DNA of 51,512 nt from Lysobacteraceae bacterium (GCA_028870665.1 JAGWPB010000011.1:1-51512), one strand, 5' to 3'. Positions 34,283 to 46,532 are shown, numbered from the stretch's first letter. The notes: generated by a model from the letters alone, not told the origin. Translations and numbers: made by a program.

Positions 34283-34975
34283 ATGGCCGCGCCGATCCGC
34301 AGCTACCGCTACTACGACCTGATCCTCGGCGCCTTCGTCTGCGTTCTGCTCTGCGCCAACCTGATCGGTCCGGCCAAGATCGCCGAGGTGCACGGCATCA
34401 CCTTCGGTGCCGGCGTGCTGTTCTTTCCGATTTCCTACCTGTTCGGCGACATCCTCACCGAGGTCTACGGCTACGCGCGCTCGCGACGGGTGATCTGGTC
34501 GGGCCTGATCGCGCTGGTGTTCGCCTCGTTGATGAGCGCGGTCGTCGTGGCACTGCCGCCCGCGCACGGCTGGCACGACCAGGCCGCCTACGAAACCATC
34601 TTCGGCCAGACCCCGCGCATCGTGATCGCCTCGATCACCGCGTTCTTCGTCGGCGAATTCGTCAATTCCTTCGTGCTCGCCAAGATGAAGATCTTCACCG
34701 CCGGGCGCTGGCTGTGGACGCGTACGGTCGGCTCGACGATCTGCGGCGAGGGCGTCGATACCCTGGTGTTCTATCCGGTCGCCTTCCTCGGCGTGTGGAG
34801 CCCGCGCCTGCTCGGCGACGTCATGCTGGCCAACTACGTCGCCAAGGTGCTGTGGGAAGTGCTGGCCACGCCGCTGACCTACCGTATCGTGGCGTTTCTC
34901 AAGCGCGTCGAGCACGAGGACTACTACGACCGCGATACCGACTTCACGCCGTTCTCGCTGCGGGTCACCCGCTGA
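34283..34975 (+). CDS. yhhQ: Queuosine precursor transporter, YhhQ/VUT1 family
   Basis: A 230-residue inner-membrane protein with about six TM segments, of the VUT1 family. E. coli YhhQ imports preQ0/preQ1 for queuosine tRNA modification. Features: LCANLIGPAKI, FFPISYLFGDILTEVYGYARSRRVIW (the family signature) and SFVLAKMKIFTAGRWLWTRTVGSTICGEGVDTLVFY. GGAGG lies 7 bases before the ATG. The 249 bp before it (34034-34282) show no gene or obvious signal. It is followed by a hairpin, then the convergent hppA. Confidence 0.92.
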   Translation: MAAPIRSYRYYDLILGAFVCVLLCANLIGPAKIAEVHGITFGAGVLFFPISYLFGDILTEVYGYARSRRVIWSGLIALVFASLMSAVVVALPPAHGWHDQAAYETIFGQTPRIVIASITAFFVGEFVNSFVLAKMKIFTAGRWLWTRTVGSTICGEGVDTLVFYPVAFLGVWSPRLLGDVMLANYVAKVLWEVLATPLTYRIVAFLKRVEHEDYYDRDTDFTPFSLRVTR

Positions 34976-35021
34976 CCGCGAGCGGATTGGCCTCCCGGGC
35001 GACAGCCACGCCGCGCAGATG

Positions 35022-35057
35022 CCGCGAGCGAAGCCCCGCCGCAGCGGGGCCTCGCGG
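35022..35057. terminator. Large hairpin between convergent yhhQ and hppA
   Basis: Two stacked 7-bp helices, CCGCGAG/CTCGCGG outside and GCCCCGC/GCGGGGC inside, with a 4-base bulge and a CGCA loop. It lies in the 101-bp gap between two gene ends and could stop transcription from both sides, though no T run follows on either strand; it may also be a REP-like element. Confidence 0.45.
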
Positions 35058-35076
35058 TGCAGCCGCGGCGAGCGGA

Positions 35077-37167
<2,091 letters not shown>

Positions 37168-37219
37168 CGACCCCTCTCCCGTGTTGATGGATGGCCGTCC
37201 GGCATGGGCGGTCCCGTCG

Positions 37220-37225
37220 AGTATA
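37220..37225 (-). promoter_or_regulatory. Possible -10 box upstream of hppA
   Basis: TATACT on the minus strand, 52 bases before the hppA ATG in the 271-bp gap between pfp and hppA. No good -35 hexamer is found 16-18 bases further, so this is a weak call. It would allow hppA transcription apart from pfp. Confidence 0.3.
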
Positions 37226-37438
37226 GGCATGCGCCGCCGCACGGCCTTGACGCAGCGCAAAAGTCGGATCGGTCGCGGCACCCTGGATGACGCCGCCCGC
37301 TGGGCTTCGGCTTGCGGCCCGGGGAGCCTTGGCGCGCGGATGCGCCGCGATTCGCGGCGAGGCCGCGCGACACGCCGCGATCGACAGCGCGAATCGCAGG
37401 CAGCGTCTGCCGGTCATGCGGTTACGGCGTGCGGGCGC

Positions 37439-38716
37439 TCAGCGCGTGTTCGGAGCGTAGGCGGGCAGCTTGCGCGCGACGGCCACGTTCTTCAGCTGCA
37501 CGTAGGCGGGCAGCCCGTCGCGGCCGTACGGCAGCGGCGCCTCGCCCCGGATCAGCGGCGCCAGATAGCGGCGCGCGGCGGCGGTGATGCCGCAGCCGTC
37601 CTTGCGGATGAAACCCTTCGGCAGCTTCTTCTCGTGATTGGCCACCCGCGTCAGCGGCGCCGGCGCGATCGTCCAGCGGTAGGGCGCATCGGCGGTACGC
37701 ACGATCACCGGCATCACGCCGCTGCGGCCGGCCAGCGCGTACTCGACCGCGGCGCGGCCGACCGCGGCCGCCTGCGCGGCGTCGGTGGCCGAGGCCAGAT
37801 GTCGCGCCGAGCGCTGCAGATAGTCCGGCAGCGCCCAGTGCACCTTCAGCCCCAGCCGCTGCTTGACCAGCGCGGCCAGCACCGGCGCCACCCCGCCCAG
37901 CTGGCTGTGGCCGAAGGCATCGCGGCTGCCGGCCTCGGCAAGGAACTGACCCGCGGCGTTCTTCAGGCCTTCCGAAGCCACCACCGTGCACCAGCCGACC
38001 CTGGCGACCGTTGCCTTGACCCGGGCCAGGAAGGCGGCCTCGTCGAAGGCGATCTCGGGGAACAGGATCAGATGCGGCGCGTCGTCCGGGCGCGTGCCCG
38101 CGAGGCCCGCGGCGGCTGCGATCCAGCCAGCGTGGCGGCCCATGACCTCGAGCACGAAGACCTTGGTCGAGGACTCTGCCATCGAAGCCACATCGAGACT
38201 GGCTTCGCGCACCGCGACCGCGGTGTACTTGGCCACCGAGCCGAAGCCCGGGCAGGTGTCGGTGACAGCCAGATCGTTGTCGACGGTCTTGGGCACGCCG
38301 ATGCAGCCGAGCGGGTAGCCCAGTGTGCGGCTGACCTCGGCGATCTTCAGCGCGGTGTCGGCCGAATCGTTGCCGCCGTTGTAGAGGAAATAGCGGATGT
38401 CGTGCGCGTGCAGCACCGCGATCAGGCGCTCGTAGTGCGCGCGATCCTGCTCGACGCCCTTGAGCTTGAACCGGCACGAGCCGAACGCGCCGCCCGGCGT
38501 GTGCGCCAGCGCGGCGATCGCGGCATGCGATTCCTTGCTGGTATCGATCAGATCCTCGCGCAACGCACCGAGGATGCCGTTGCGCGCGGCATACACCTTG
38601 ACGCCCTGCGCGCGCGCGGTCGCGATTACCGCGGCGGCGCTGGCATTGATCACGGCGGTGACGCCGCCGGACTGGGCGTAGAGCAGCTTCCCTGCGGGCC
38701 TGGATCGTGTAGTCAT
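37439..38716 (-). CDS. pfp: Pyrophosphate-dependent 6-phosphofructokinase
   Basis: PFP reversibly phosphorylates fructose-6-phosphate using PPi instead of ATP. The 425-residue protein has LYAQSGGVTAVINAS (nucleotide/PPi loop, about 12-26), GGNDSADT (114-121), PKTVDND (142-148) with catalytic Asp and the Lys typical of PPi enzymes, MGRHAGWIAAAAG, and the sugar-phosphate segment FPEIAFDE. The usual PPi-type GGDD reads GGND here; the second Asp, which blocks ATP binding, is kept. Adjacent to hppA on the same strand (271 bp apart), a pairing also known in methanotrophs. Divergent from adk. Confidence 0.93.
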   Translation of the reverse strand: MTTRSRPAGKLLYAQSGGVTAVINASAAAVIATARAQGVKVYAARNGILGALREDLIDTSKESHAAIAALAHTPGGAFGSCRFKLKGVEQDRAHYERLIAVLHAHDIRYFLYNGGNDSADTALKIAEVSRTLGYPLGCIGVPKTVDNDLAVTDTCPGFGSVAKYTAVAVREASLDVASMAESSTKVFVLEVMGRHAGWIAAAAGLAGTRPDDAPHLILFPEIAFDEAAFLARVKATVARVGWCTVVASEGLKNAAGQFLAEAGSRDAFGHSQLGGVAPVLAALVKQRLGLKVHWALPDYLQRSARHLASATDAAQAAAVGRAAVEYALAGRSGVMPVIVRTADAPYRWTIAPAPLTRVANHEKKLPKGFIRKDGCGITAAARRYLAPLIRGEAPLPYGRDGLPAYVQLKNVAVARKLPAYAPNTR

Positions 38717-38752
38717 CGGTCGGACTCGGCTGGCGCGGCAGTCTGCCGCGGT

Positions 38753-38781
38753 TTGACTTGCACGCGGCGCTGCCGCTAGTT
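38753..38781 (+). promoter_or_regulatory. Possible promoter of adk-mpl
   Basis: TTGACT (38753-38758), 17-base spacer, CTAGTT (38776-38781). The -35 is good, the -10 poor. It lies in the 131-bp gap between divergent pfp and adk. Confidence 0.3.
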
Positions 38782-38847
38782 TGCGCTTCGGTTCCCTAGT
38801 CTAGCGGACGCGTACCCGCGCTCCGCGTCCGATCGGCACGGATTCCC

Positions 38848-39435
38848 ATGCGACTTGTACTTCTCGGCGCGCCCGGCTCGGGCAAGGGCACCCAGGCGGC
38901 GCGGCTGAAGGTCGCGCTGGGGGTGCCGCACATCTCCACCGGCGACCTGCTGCGCGCGGCGGTGGCCGCCGGCACGCCGCTGGGGCTCAAGGCCAGGGCG
39001 GTGATGGAGGCCGGACAGCTGGTCTCCGACGCGATCGTGCTCGGCATGCTCGAGCAGCGCCTGGCCCAGGCGGATGCGCAGGCCGGTTTCATTCTCGACG
39101 GCTATCCGCGCAATCTCGCCCAGGTGCAGGCGCTGGACGATCTGTTGCTGCGTCTCGGCCAACCGCTGGATGCGGTGATCAAGCTGAAGGTACCGAGCGA
39201 GGTGATCATCGGCCGCACCGAGCTGCGCTTCAAGGCCGAGGGTCGCGCCGACGACCACCCCGACACCGTGCGCAAGCGGCTGGCGGTCTATGCCGAACAG
39301 ACCGCGCCGGTGGCCGAGTACTACGCCCGCGCCGGCATCCTGCATATCGTCGATGGCGTCGGCGGCCTCGACGAGGTGTTCGCGCGTCTTCTCGCCGTCT
39401 TGTCGCCGGCGGTCTCCGCGTCCGCGTCGCGCTGA
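38848..39435 (+). CDS. adk: Adenylate kinase, short type
   Basis: Adk interconverts 2 ADP with ATP and AMP. The 195-residue enzyme has P-loop GAPGSGKGT (7-15), STGDLLR (AMP site), GFILDGYPRN and the C-terminal RAxxHPDTVxKRL-like segment. The zinc or LID insertion of long bacterial forms (E. coli 214 residues) is reduced to a short loop, and the usual LIDxxR stretch reads GRADDHPDT. The C-terminal tail is Ser/Ala rich. Followed by mpl after 11 bp. Confidence 0.96.
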   Translation: MRLVLLGAPGSGKGTQAARLKVALGVPHISTGDLLRAAVAAGTPLGLKARAVMEAGQLVSDAIVLGMLEQRLAQADAQAGFILDGYPRNLAQVQALDDLLLRLGQPLDAVIKLKVPSEVIIGRTELRFKAEGRADDHPDTVRKRLAVYAEQTAPVAEYYARAGILHIVDGVGGLDEVFARLLAVLSPAVSASASR

Positions 39436-39446
39436 CCTCCGCGCGC

Positions 39447-40796
39447 ATGCGCATCCATATCCTCGGCATCTGCGGCACCTTCATGGGCGGGGTCGCCGTG
39501 CTGGCGCGCGAGCTGGGCCTCGATGTCGAAGGCTCCGACGCCGACGTCTATCCGCCGATGAGCACCCAGCTCGAGGCGCTGGGCATCGCGCTGAAATCCG
39601 GTTACCGCGCCGGGCACCTGCAGCCGCCGCCGGATCGCGTCGTGGTCGGCAACGCGCTGTCGCGAGGCAATCCGGCGATCGAGCACATGCTCGATGCGCG
39701 ACTGGACTACGTCTCCGGTCCGCAGTGGCTGGGCGAGACGGTGCTGCGCGGGCGCCAGGTGCTGGCGGTGGCCGGCACGCACGGCAAGACCACCACCAGC
39801 AGCCTGCTGGCGTACCTGCTCGACACGGCCGGACTGGCGCCCGGATTCCTGATCGGCGGCGTGCCGGCCAACTTCGGCATTTCGGCCCGGCTCGAGAGCG
39901 GCGCACCGTTCGTGATCGAGGCCGACGAGTACGACACCGCCTTCTTCGACAAACGTTCCAAGTTCGTGCACTACCGGCCGCAGATCGCCGTGCTCAACAA
40001 TCTCGAGTACGACCATGCCGACATTTTCCCCGACGTTGCCGCGATCCAGCGCCAGTTCCACCACCTGGTGCGTACCGTCCCGGGCCATGGCCGGCTGATC
40101 GTCAATGCCGAGGACGTACGTCTGGCCGAAGTGCTTGCGATGGGCTGCTGGACACCGGTCGAGACCTTCGGCATCGAGGCCGGCGACTGGCGCGCGCGCC
40201 TGATCGCCGCCGACGGCTCCGCTTTCGCGGTCAGCCGCGGCGAGGTGGGGCTGGGCGAGGTGCACTGGAGTCTGCTCGGCCGCCACAATGTGATGAATGC
40301 GCTCGCCGCGCTGGCCGCTGCCGTCGCGGCGGGCGCCGATCCGCATGCGCTGCTGCCGGCGTTCACCGGCTTCGAGAGCGTCAAGCGCCGCATGGAGCGG
40401 ATCGGCGAGCGCGGCGGCGTGCGCGTCTACGACGACTTCGCCCACCATCCGACCGCGATCGCGACCACGCTCGCCGGCCTGCGTGCCCGGGTCGGCGCTG
40501 CGCGCATCGTGGTCGCGCTGGAGCCGCGCTCCAACTCGATGCGTGCCGGCGCGCATGCCGCAGGACTCGCCGCGGCGCTGGCCGACGCCGATGTCATCGT
40601 GTTGCTGGCGCGACCCGCACTGGCCTGGGATACCGCGCCGCTGATCGCCGAGCTGGGCGGACGCGGTGTCGCCGTGTCCGGTGTCGATGCGCTGCTGGCC
40701 GCGCTCGCCGTGCAGGCGCGACCGGGCGACCATGTCGTGTTCATGTCCAACGGCGGTTTCGAAGGGGCTCCGAGGCGGTTCGCGGCCAGTCTCTGA
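39447..40796 (+). CDS. mpl: UDP-N-acetylmuramate:L-alanyl-gamma-D-glutamyl-meso-diaminopimelate ligase
   Basis: Mpl reattaches the recycled murein tripeptide to UDP-MurNAc, saving three MurC-F steps. The 449-residue Mur ligase begins MRIHILGICGTFMGGVAVLA (Rossmann GxCGTxMG, the Mpl form rather than MurC GxGGxGM), with P-loop GTHGKTT (110-116), EADEYDTAFFDKRSKFVHY, NLEYDHADIF and the C-terminal DDFAHHPTAI. Second gene of adk-mpl. No other recycling genes adjoin. Confidence 0.97.
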   Translation: MRIHILGICGTFMGGVAVLARELGLDVEGSDADVYPPMSTQLEALGIALKSGYRAGHLQPPPDRVVVGNALSRGNPAIEHMLDARLDYVSGPQWLGETVLRGRQVLAVAGTHGKTTTSSLLAYLLDTAGLAPGFLIGGVPANFGISARLESGAPFVIEADEYDTAFFDKRSKFVHYRPQIAVLNNLEYDHADIFPDVAAIQRQFHHLVRTVPGHGRLIVNAEDVRLAEVLAMGCWTPVETFGIEAGDWRARLIAADGSAFAVSRGEVGLGEVHWSLLGRHNVMNALAALAAAVAAGADPHALLPAFTGFESVKRRMERIGERGGVRVYDDFAHHPTAIATTLAGLRARVGAARIVVALEPRSNSMRAGAHAAGLAAALADADVIVLLARPALAWDTAPLIAELGGRGVAVSGVDALLAALAVQARPGDHVVFMSNGGFEGAPRRFAASL

Positions 40797-40827
40797 GCCT
40801 CGTGGCCGGGCATCACTTCGCAGCTCG

Positions 40828-40885
40828 CGCGTGCTGAGCGCAGCGAAGTCGAAGCGCGGTCCGCGTGCGCTTCGATTGCACGGGC
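40828..40885. repeat. REP-like intergenic palindromic element
   Basis: Contains TGAGCGCAGCGAAGTCGAAG (40834-40853), a sequence seen between genes in many proteobacterial genomes (from memory), and a 9-bp stem TCGAAGCGC (40849-40857)/GCGCTTCGA (40867-40875). It fills the 97-bp gap between the convergent ends of mpl and the ABC permease and may act as terminator or mRNA 3'-end protector. Confidence 0.55.
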
Positions 40886-40893
40886 CTTGATGC

Positions 40894-42302
40894 CTACCCC
40901 CCTGCTTTTGCCCTGGGCGGATCGAAACTGAGCGGGTTGCCGATCCAGAGCCGGCGCGCGGTCGTCCACGCACCGATCGCGAAGCCCCAGGTCAGCACCA
41001 GCGTCGGTACGCCGCCCCACAGCGGACCAAGGCGGGCCAGCAGCACGTAGCCGGTCCAGTACGCGCCCATCTGGCCGAACACGGTGATGATGGTCACCAC
41101 GGTGCGCAGAATGACGTTGCCGGGCAGGTTCAGATACAGCGCCAGCGTACCCAGCGCCAGCGGCGGGGCCAGTATCGCGGTGGTCGTCAGCACCCGCAGC
41201 CACTGCGTGGGGTCGATCAGCAGCGCGGCCAGCAGGGTGTAGACGAAGGCGCCGAGAATGGCTCCCGGCAGCACGCCGAGAAAGCTGTCGACCAGAGCGG
41301 TCTTGAAGTCGGCACGGGTCGGCGGTGCCAACGTGAAGTACAGCTCGACCAGGCTGGGTTGCAGGCGCGGCATGCCGGCGCCGATGGTATTGAGGCCGGT
41401 CATGGCGAAGAAGGTGGCATAGCCGGCGACCATGCCCAGTTGCGCGCCGTGACCGAGAGCCAGCGCATAGACCGCGACGAAAATCCCGAACAGCAGCCAG
41501 CGCACCAGCCAGCCGCGCGGCTGTTCATGCGGCAGCAGCAGCGCGCGAAGCAGGGATCGCTCGCGCGCCGGCGAGGGTGCGGCGTGATAGCGTGAGGCGC
41601 GTCGCCTGAGCCGCGTGCCCGCGCCTTCGCCCGACCAGTCGTGGAGCCTGCGCACCAGCCTGCTGTGCGCTACGGAGGGCGTGTCGTTGCCGACGCCGCG
41701 TCGCATCGGGTCGGGCGCGGCGAGCGGCGATTCGGGCAAGGGCGGATCGCCGGCGGGGAACAGGCGTTGCCACGTCAGCCGCAGCAGCAACGCGGCCAGC
41801 AGCAGTCCGGCCAGAGGCAGCCCTGCGCCGGTCAGCGCCGGCTCCAGCGCCGTCCACAGCATGGGCGGCACGAAGCGAGCGCCGATGATCAACACCCAGA
41901 TCCACAGACTGCTGCGCGACCCGCTGCTGGAGAGGATCGCCCAGGCCGCGCCGGCCGCGCCGCCGCCCAGTGCCGTCCATGCCGGGCGCAAGCCGTAGAG
42001 CGCGGCGACGATCAGGCATGGCGCGAGCCAGAACAGCAGCCCCCAAGCCGCGCCAGCCAGCGCCAGCGCGCGCGTGAAGTCCGGCAGCAGCAGGGTTTCC
42101 TTGCGCGCGATGCCCTTCAGCCCGACGCCCGCCAGCAGCCACAGGAACCACAGTCCGACTGCGGCAAACAGCAGTGCGATCCAAGGTGCCGGATGGTCTC
42201 CGATCGTCGACAGCACGCCGCCGAGCCCGATCAGGAGCGCGATGGCGACGGCGGCCCATGGCGCGATGCGCAGCGGCAGCAGCGCCAGCTTCAGCGCGGC
42301 CC

Positions 42303-42306
<4 letters not shown>
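40894..42306 (-). CDS. ABC transporter-associated multi-pass membrane protein
   Basis: A 470-residue membrane protein with two hydrophobic halves (about 20-180 and 265-460), each with 5-6 TM segments, joined by an Arg-rich cytoplasmic stretch (about 195-260). It starts 4 bp inside the stop of an ABC ATPase, so it is almost certainly the permease of that transporter. No conserved ABC-2 motif can be named with confidence, and the family was not recognised. Many exporters of this ATPase-permease pattern in Xanthomonadales are preceded by a GntR regulator; none is here. Confidence 0.8.
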
Positions 42307-43235
<929 letters not shown>

Positions 43236-43329
43236 GCTTGGTCTCCCCAGGGTCTGCGCCGAGATTAGCAAAGCCGCGGGTTGCGCCCCGCGCGGCATGA
43301 CTGCGCTTGCAAACTTGTAAACTGCGAGG

Positions 43330-43923
43330 GTGAACACGCACGTCGAAACCCCGCTGTTTCCGTTGTCGACGGTACTGTTTCCGGGCGGACCGCTGCAGCT
43401 GCGCATCTTCGAGCCGCGCTACCTGGCGATGGTGCGTGAATGCACCCGCGGCGACAGCGCGTTCGGCGTCTGCCTGATCCTGCGCGGCCGCGAGGCGGGC
43501 GCGCCGGCGGAACCCGCGGCGGTGGGCACGCTGGCGCGGATCAGCGATTTCTACTCGCTGCCCGATGGCCTGCTCGGCATTGGCGCCGAGGGGGGTGCGC
43601 GCTTTCGCGTGCTGCGCACGCGGGTACGCGAAGATGGATTGCTGCTGGGCACGATCGAGTTGTGGGATGACGAGCCGGTGATCGCGGTGCCGCCGGAGTA
43701 CGCCCTGCTCGCGACCATTCTCGAGCGGCTGATCGAACAGCTCGAGCCGGCGTGGAAGGACGCGCCGCGTGCCAGCTACGATCATGCGTCATGGGTCGGC
43801 TTCCGTCTTGCCGAGCTGCTGCCGCTGGACGACGGCGAGCGTCAGCAGTTGCTCGAACTGACCGATCCGGTGGCCCGCCTCGGTCAGCTCACCCTCTGGC
43901 TGCCGCGCTTCCAGCGTCCCTGA
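43330..43923 (+). CDS. LON peptidase N-terminal (substrate-binding) domain protein
   Basis: A 197-residue protein made of the Lon N-domain (PUA-like LON_substr_bdg) without ATPase or protease parts. The opening is typical: TPLFPLSTVLFPGGPLQLRIFEPRYLAMVREC, followed by FGVCLI and VGTLARI. Stand-alone forms occur widely in proteobacteria with unproven roles in substrate recognition. The start is GTG at 43330; a TAAACT element ends only 6 bases upstream and could be a -10 box. GAGG abuts the GTG. Two-gene direction with the SDR gene. Confidence 0.87.
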   Translation: MNTHVETPLFPLSTVLFPGGPLQLRIFEPRYLAMVRECTRGDSAFGVCLILRGREAGAPAEPAAVGTLARISDFYSLPDGLLGIGAEGGARFRVLRTRVREDGLLLGTIELWDDEPVIAVPPEYALLATILERLIEQLEPAWKDAPRASYDHASWVGFRLAELLPLDDGERQQLLELTDPVARLGQLTLWLPRFQRP

Positions 43924-43942
43924 ACTGCGAACGAGGCTCGGC

Positions 43943-44764
43943 ATGTCGACCCTGCGCGGCAAGACCCTGCTGATCACCGGCGCCTCGCGCGGCATCGGTC
44001 TGGCCATCGCGCTGCGTGCCGCGCGCGAAGGCGCCAACGTGGTGATCGCGGCCAAGTCCGTGGTGGCCAACCCCAAGTTGCCCGGCACCATCCGCAGCGC
44101 CGCCGCCGCGGTCGAAGCAGCCGGGGGGCAGGCGCTGGCGGTACCCATGGATGTGCGCGATTCCGACGCGATCGACATGGCGGTAGCGGCTGCGGTCGCG
44201 CGCTTTGGCGGGATCGACATCCTGGTCAACAACGCCAGCGCGATCTGGCTGGCCGGCACCGCCGCCACGCCGGTCAAGCGCTTCGATCTGATGCACCAGG
44301 TCTGCACACGCGGCACCTTCCTGATGACGCGGGCCTGCCTGCCACACCTGCGGCGTGCCGCCAATCCGCATGTGCTGATGCTGGCGCCGCCGCCCACGCT
44401 CGATCCACGCTGGTTCAAGAACCACACCGCCTACACCATCGCCAAGCTCGGCATGAGCATGTGCGTGCTCGGCATGAGCGCCGAGTTCGCCGAGCTGGGC
44501 ATCGCGGTCAACGCACTCTGGCCGCGCACGGTGATCGCGACCGCCGCCGTGGCGATGCTGGGCGATGCCGTCAAGCCCGAACATTGTCGCAAGCCGGAGA
44601 TCGTCGCCGATGCCGCGCACTGGATGCTGACCCGACCGGCGCGCGACTACAGTGGTCATTTCGCGATCGACGAGGAGGTGCTGCGTGCGGCCGGTATCAG
44701 CGACCTCGAGCGCTACGCGGTGCTGCCGGGCGCGGCGCTGCTGCCGGATTTGTTCCTCGACTGA
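43943..44764 (+). CDS. Short-chain dehydrogenase/reductase, HSDL2-like
   Basis: A 273-residue SDR close to the SDR domain of HSDL2, a peroxisomal/mitochondrial lipid-metabolism protein. Cofactor motif TGASRGIG (12-19), NNAS (96-99), and the active-site Tyr164/Lys168 in AYTIAK. WFKNHTAYTIAKLGMSM and AVNALWPRT match HSDL2. The catalytic Ser found in ISPP of HSDL2 is Ala148 here (LAPPP), so activity may be altered. Basic residues after the glycine motif (AAKSVV) suggest NADPH. GAGG precedes the ATG by 7 bases. No SCP2 domain is attached. Confidence 0.87.
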   Translation: MSTLRGKTLLITGASRGIGLAIALRAAREGANVVIAAKSVVANPKLPGTIRSAAAAVEAAGGQALAVPMDVRDSDAIDMAVAAAVARFGGIDILVNNASAIWLAGTAATPVKRFDLMHQVCTRGTFLMTRACLPHLRRAANPHVLMLAPPPTLDPRWFKNHTAYTIAKLGMSMCVLGMSAEFAELGIAVNALWPRTVIATAAVAMLGDAVKPEHCRKPEIVADAAHWMLTRPARDYSGHFAIDEEVLRAAGISDLERYAVLPGAALLPDLFLD

Positions 44765-44833
44765 CGCCGGTGCTTGAAACGGCGTCGTGCTGGTCGCAGG
44801 TCGGGTGTCTCCCGGTACCTGATGGAGTCAATC

Positions 44834-45271
44834 GTGAGATATCTTCACACCATGATCCGCGTCAGCGACCTCGACGCCGCGCTGCGCTTTTTCCGCGACG
44901 GGTTGGGCTTGCGCGAGGTACGCCGGCGCGAGGTGCCGCAGGGCCGGTTCACGCTCGTGTTCCTGGGCGCCGACGAGACGCCGGACGCCGAGATCGAGCT
45001 GACCTACAACTGGCCGGGCCCGGATGCCGGTGCGCGCGAGGACTATGGCAGCGCACGCAACTTCGGGCATCTCGCGTTTCGCGTCGATGACATCTACGCG
45101 ACCTGCGCGCGCCTGCAGTCGATGGGCGTGATCATCAATCGTCCGCCGCGCGACGGCCACATGGCCTTCGTGCGCTCACCCGACCTGATTTCGATCGAGC
45201 TGCTGCAGAAGGGCGACGCGCTACCGCCTGCCGAGCCCTGGGCGTCGATGCCGAATACCGGCACGTGGTGA
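44834..45271 (+). CDS. gloA: Lactoylglutathione lyase (glyoxalase I)
   Basis: GloA isomerises the methylglyoxal-glutathione adduct to S-lactoylglutathione. From the GTG at 44834 the protein reads [13 protein letters not shown], aligning with E. coli GloA from its first residue; GGAG lies 7 bases upstream. An ATG at 44822 is possible but adds four residues. Metal ligands are all present: His5, Glu55 (IELTYNW), His79 (FGHLAF) and Glu122 (SIELLQ), which with the short loops suggests the Ni-dependent bacterial type. 145 residues. Convergent with the next gene, 2 bp apart. Confidence 0.93.
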   Translation: MRYLHTMIRVSDLDAALRFFRDGLGLREVRRREVPQGRFTLVFLGADETPDAEIELTYNWPGPDAGAREDYGSARNFGHLAFRVDDIYATCARLQSMGVIINRPPRDGHMAFVRSPDLISIELLQKGDALPPAEPWASMPNTGTW

Positions 45272-45273
45272 CC

Positions 45274-46398
45274 TTACCCGGCCAGCGCCCGCTGCAGATC
45301 CGCGACCAGGTCGTCGGCATGCTCGAGGCCCACCGACAGGCGCAGCAGGCCGGGTGGCGAGGTGGGTTGCGCGCCCTCGACCGATGCGCGGTGTTCGACC
45401 AGCGACTCGCAGCCGCCCAGCGAGGTGGCGTTGATGAACAGACGCAGCCTGCTCGCGACGGCAAGCGCGGATTCACGTCCACCGCGTACCTCGAATGACA
45501 CCATGCCGCCGAAGGCGCGCATCTGCCGTGCCGCCAATGCGTGTTGCGGATGCGTGGCCAGGCCCGGATAGTGCACGCGCTCGACCTGCGGGTGCGCCGC
45601 CAGTGCGGCCGCTACGGCGCCGGCATTGCGGCCATGCCAGGCCATGCGCGCGGGCAGCGAGCGCAGCCCGCGCAGGCACAGCCACGCGGCGAGCGGCGAG
45701 GCGCTTGCGCCGGCCAGCTTGCGCAGGTTCCAGCACTCGGCGGCCAACGCGGCGTCGGCGCGAAACACCAGCGCGCCGCCCATCACGTCGCTGTGGCCGC
45801 CGATGTACTTGGTGGCCGAATGCAGCACGATGTCCGCGCCCAGCGCGAGCGGTTGCTGCAGGCAGGGCGTGGCGAAGGTGCTGTCGACCAGCAGCTGCGC
45901 GCCGGCGCCGTGCGCCAGCGCGGCCAGCGCGGCGATGTCGCTGATCTTCAGCAGCGGATTGGAGGGCGATTCGGCCCAGATCAGGCGTGTGTCAGGGCGC
46001 AGCGCGGCGCGCGTGGCGTCGGGATCGGCGAGATCGACGAAGGCGAAATGCAGCCCCCAGCGTTGCCCGTAGTGCTGCAACAGCGCGCGGTAGCCGTGAT
46101 ACACGTCATCGGGCATGACCACGTGCGCGCCGGCCGGCAGCGCCTGCAGCACGGTAGTACCCGCGGCCATGCCGGTGGCGAAGAGCAGCGTGCGAGCACC
46201 GCCCTCCAGCGCGGTCAGCGCCTGCTCGAAGCGTTGCTGGGTCGGATTGTCATAGCGCTGGTACAGCAGGCCGTGCGGCAGGCTGCCGTCGGGGGCATGC
46301 TCGAAGGTGGTCGACAGATGCAGCGGCGGGGTCACCGCGCCGGTCTCGGGATCCGGCTCGGCGCCGGCGTGCACGGCCAGGGTTTCGAAACGCATCAT
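45274..46398 (-). CDS. Cystathionine gamma-synthase/gamma-lyase family PLP enzyme
   Basis: A 374-residue fold-type I PLP enzyme of the Cys/Met metabolism family. Motifs: LAVHAGAEPDPETGAVTPPLHLSTTF, YDNPTQQRFEQALTALEGG, FATGMAAGTTVL, AESPSNPLLKISDI, VDSTFATP, and the PLP lysine in LHSATKYIGGHSD (Lys197). Synthase and lyase are hard to separate by sequence. GAGGAT lies before the paired ATGs (46398 and 46395). It faces gloA tail to tail and diverges from the ArgD-like gene. Confidence 0.9.
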   Translation of the reverse strand: MMRFETLAVHAGAEPDPETGAVTPPLHLSTTFEHAPDGSLPHGLLYQRYDNPTQQRFEQALTALEGGARTLLFATGMAAGTTVLQALPAGAHVVMPDDVYHGYRALLQHYGQRWGLHFAFVDLADPDATRAALRPDTRLIWAESPSNPLLKISDIAALAALAHGAGAQLLVDSTFATPCLQQPLALGADIVLHSATKYIGGHSDVMGGALVFRADAALAAECWNLRKLAGASASPLAAWLCLRGLRSLPARMAWHGRNAGAVAAALAAHPQVERVHYPGLATHPQHALAARQMRAFGGMVSFEVRGGRESALAVASRLRLFINATSLGGCESLVEHRASVEGAQPTSPPGLLRLSVGLEHADDLVADLQRALAG

Positions 46399-46532
46399 GG
46401 GATCCTCGGGATCATCGGATCGGGCGCGATCACGGCGAGCGTAGCGCAGTCGTTCACGGCGCGGGATCGCGTCATGCCCGATGGCTGGAGGCGGGCGCGG
46501 CATAATGGGTTCACTCCTGCATCGAGCTCTCC

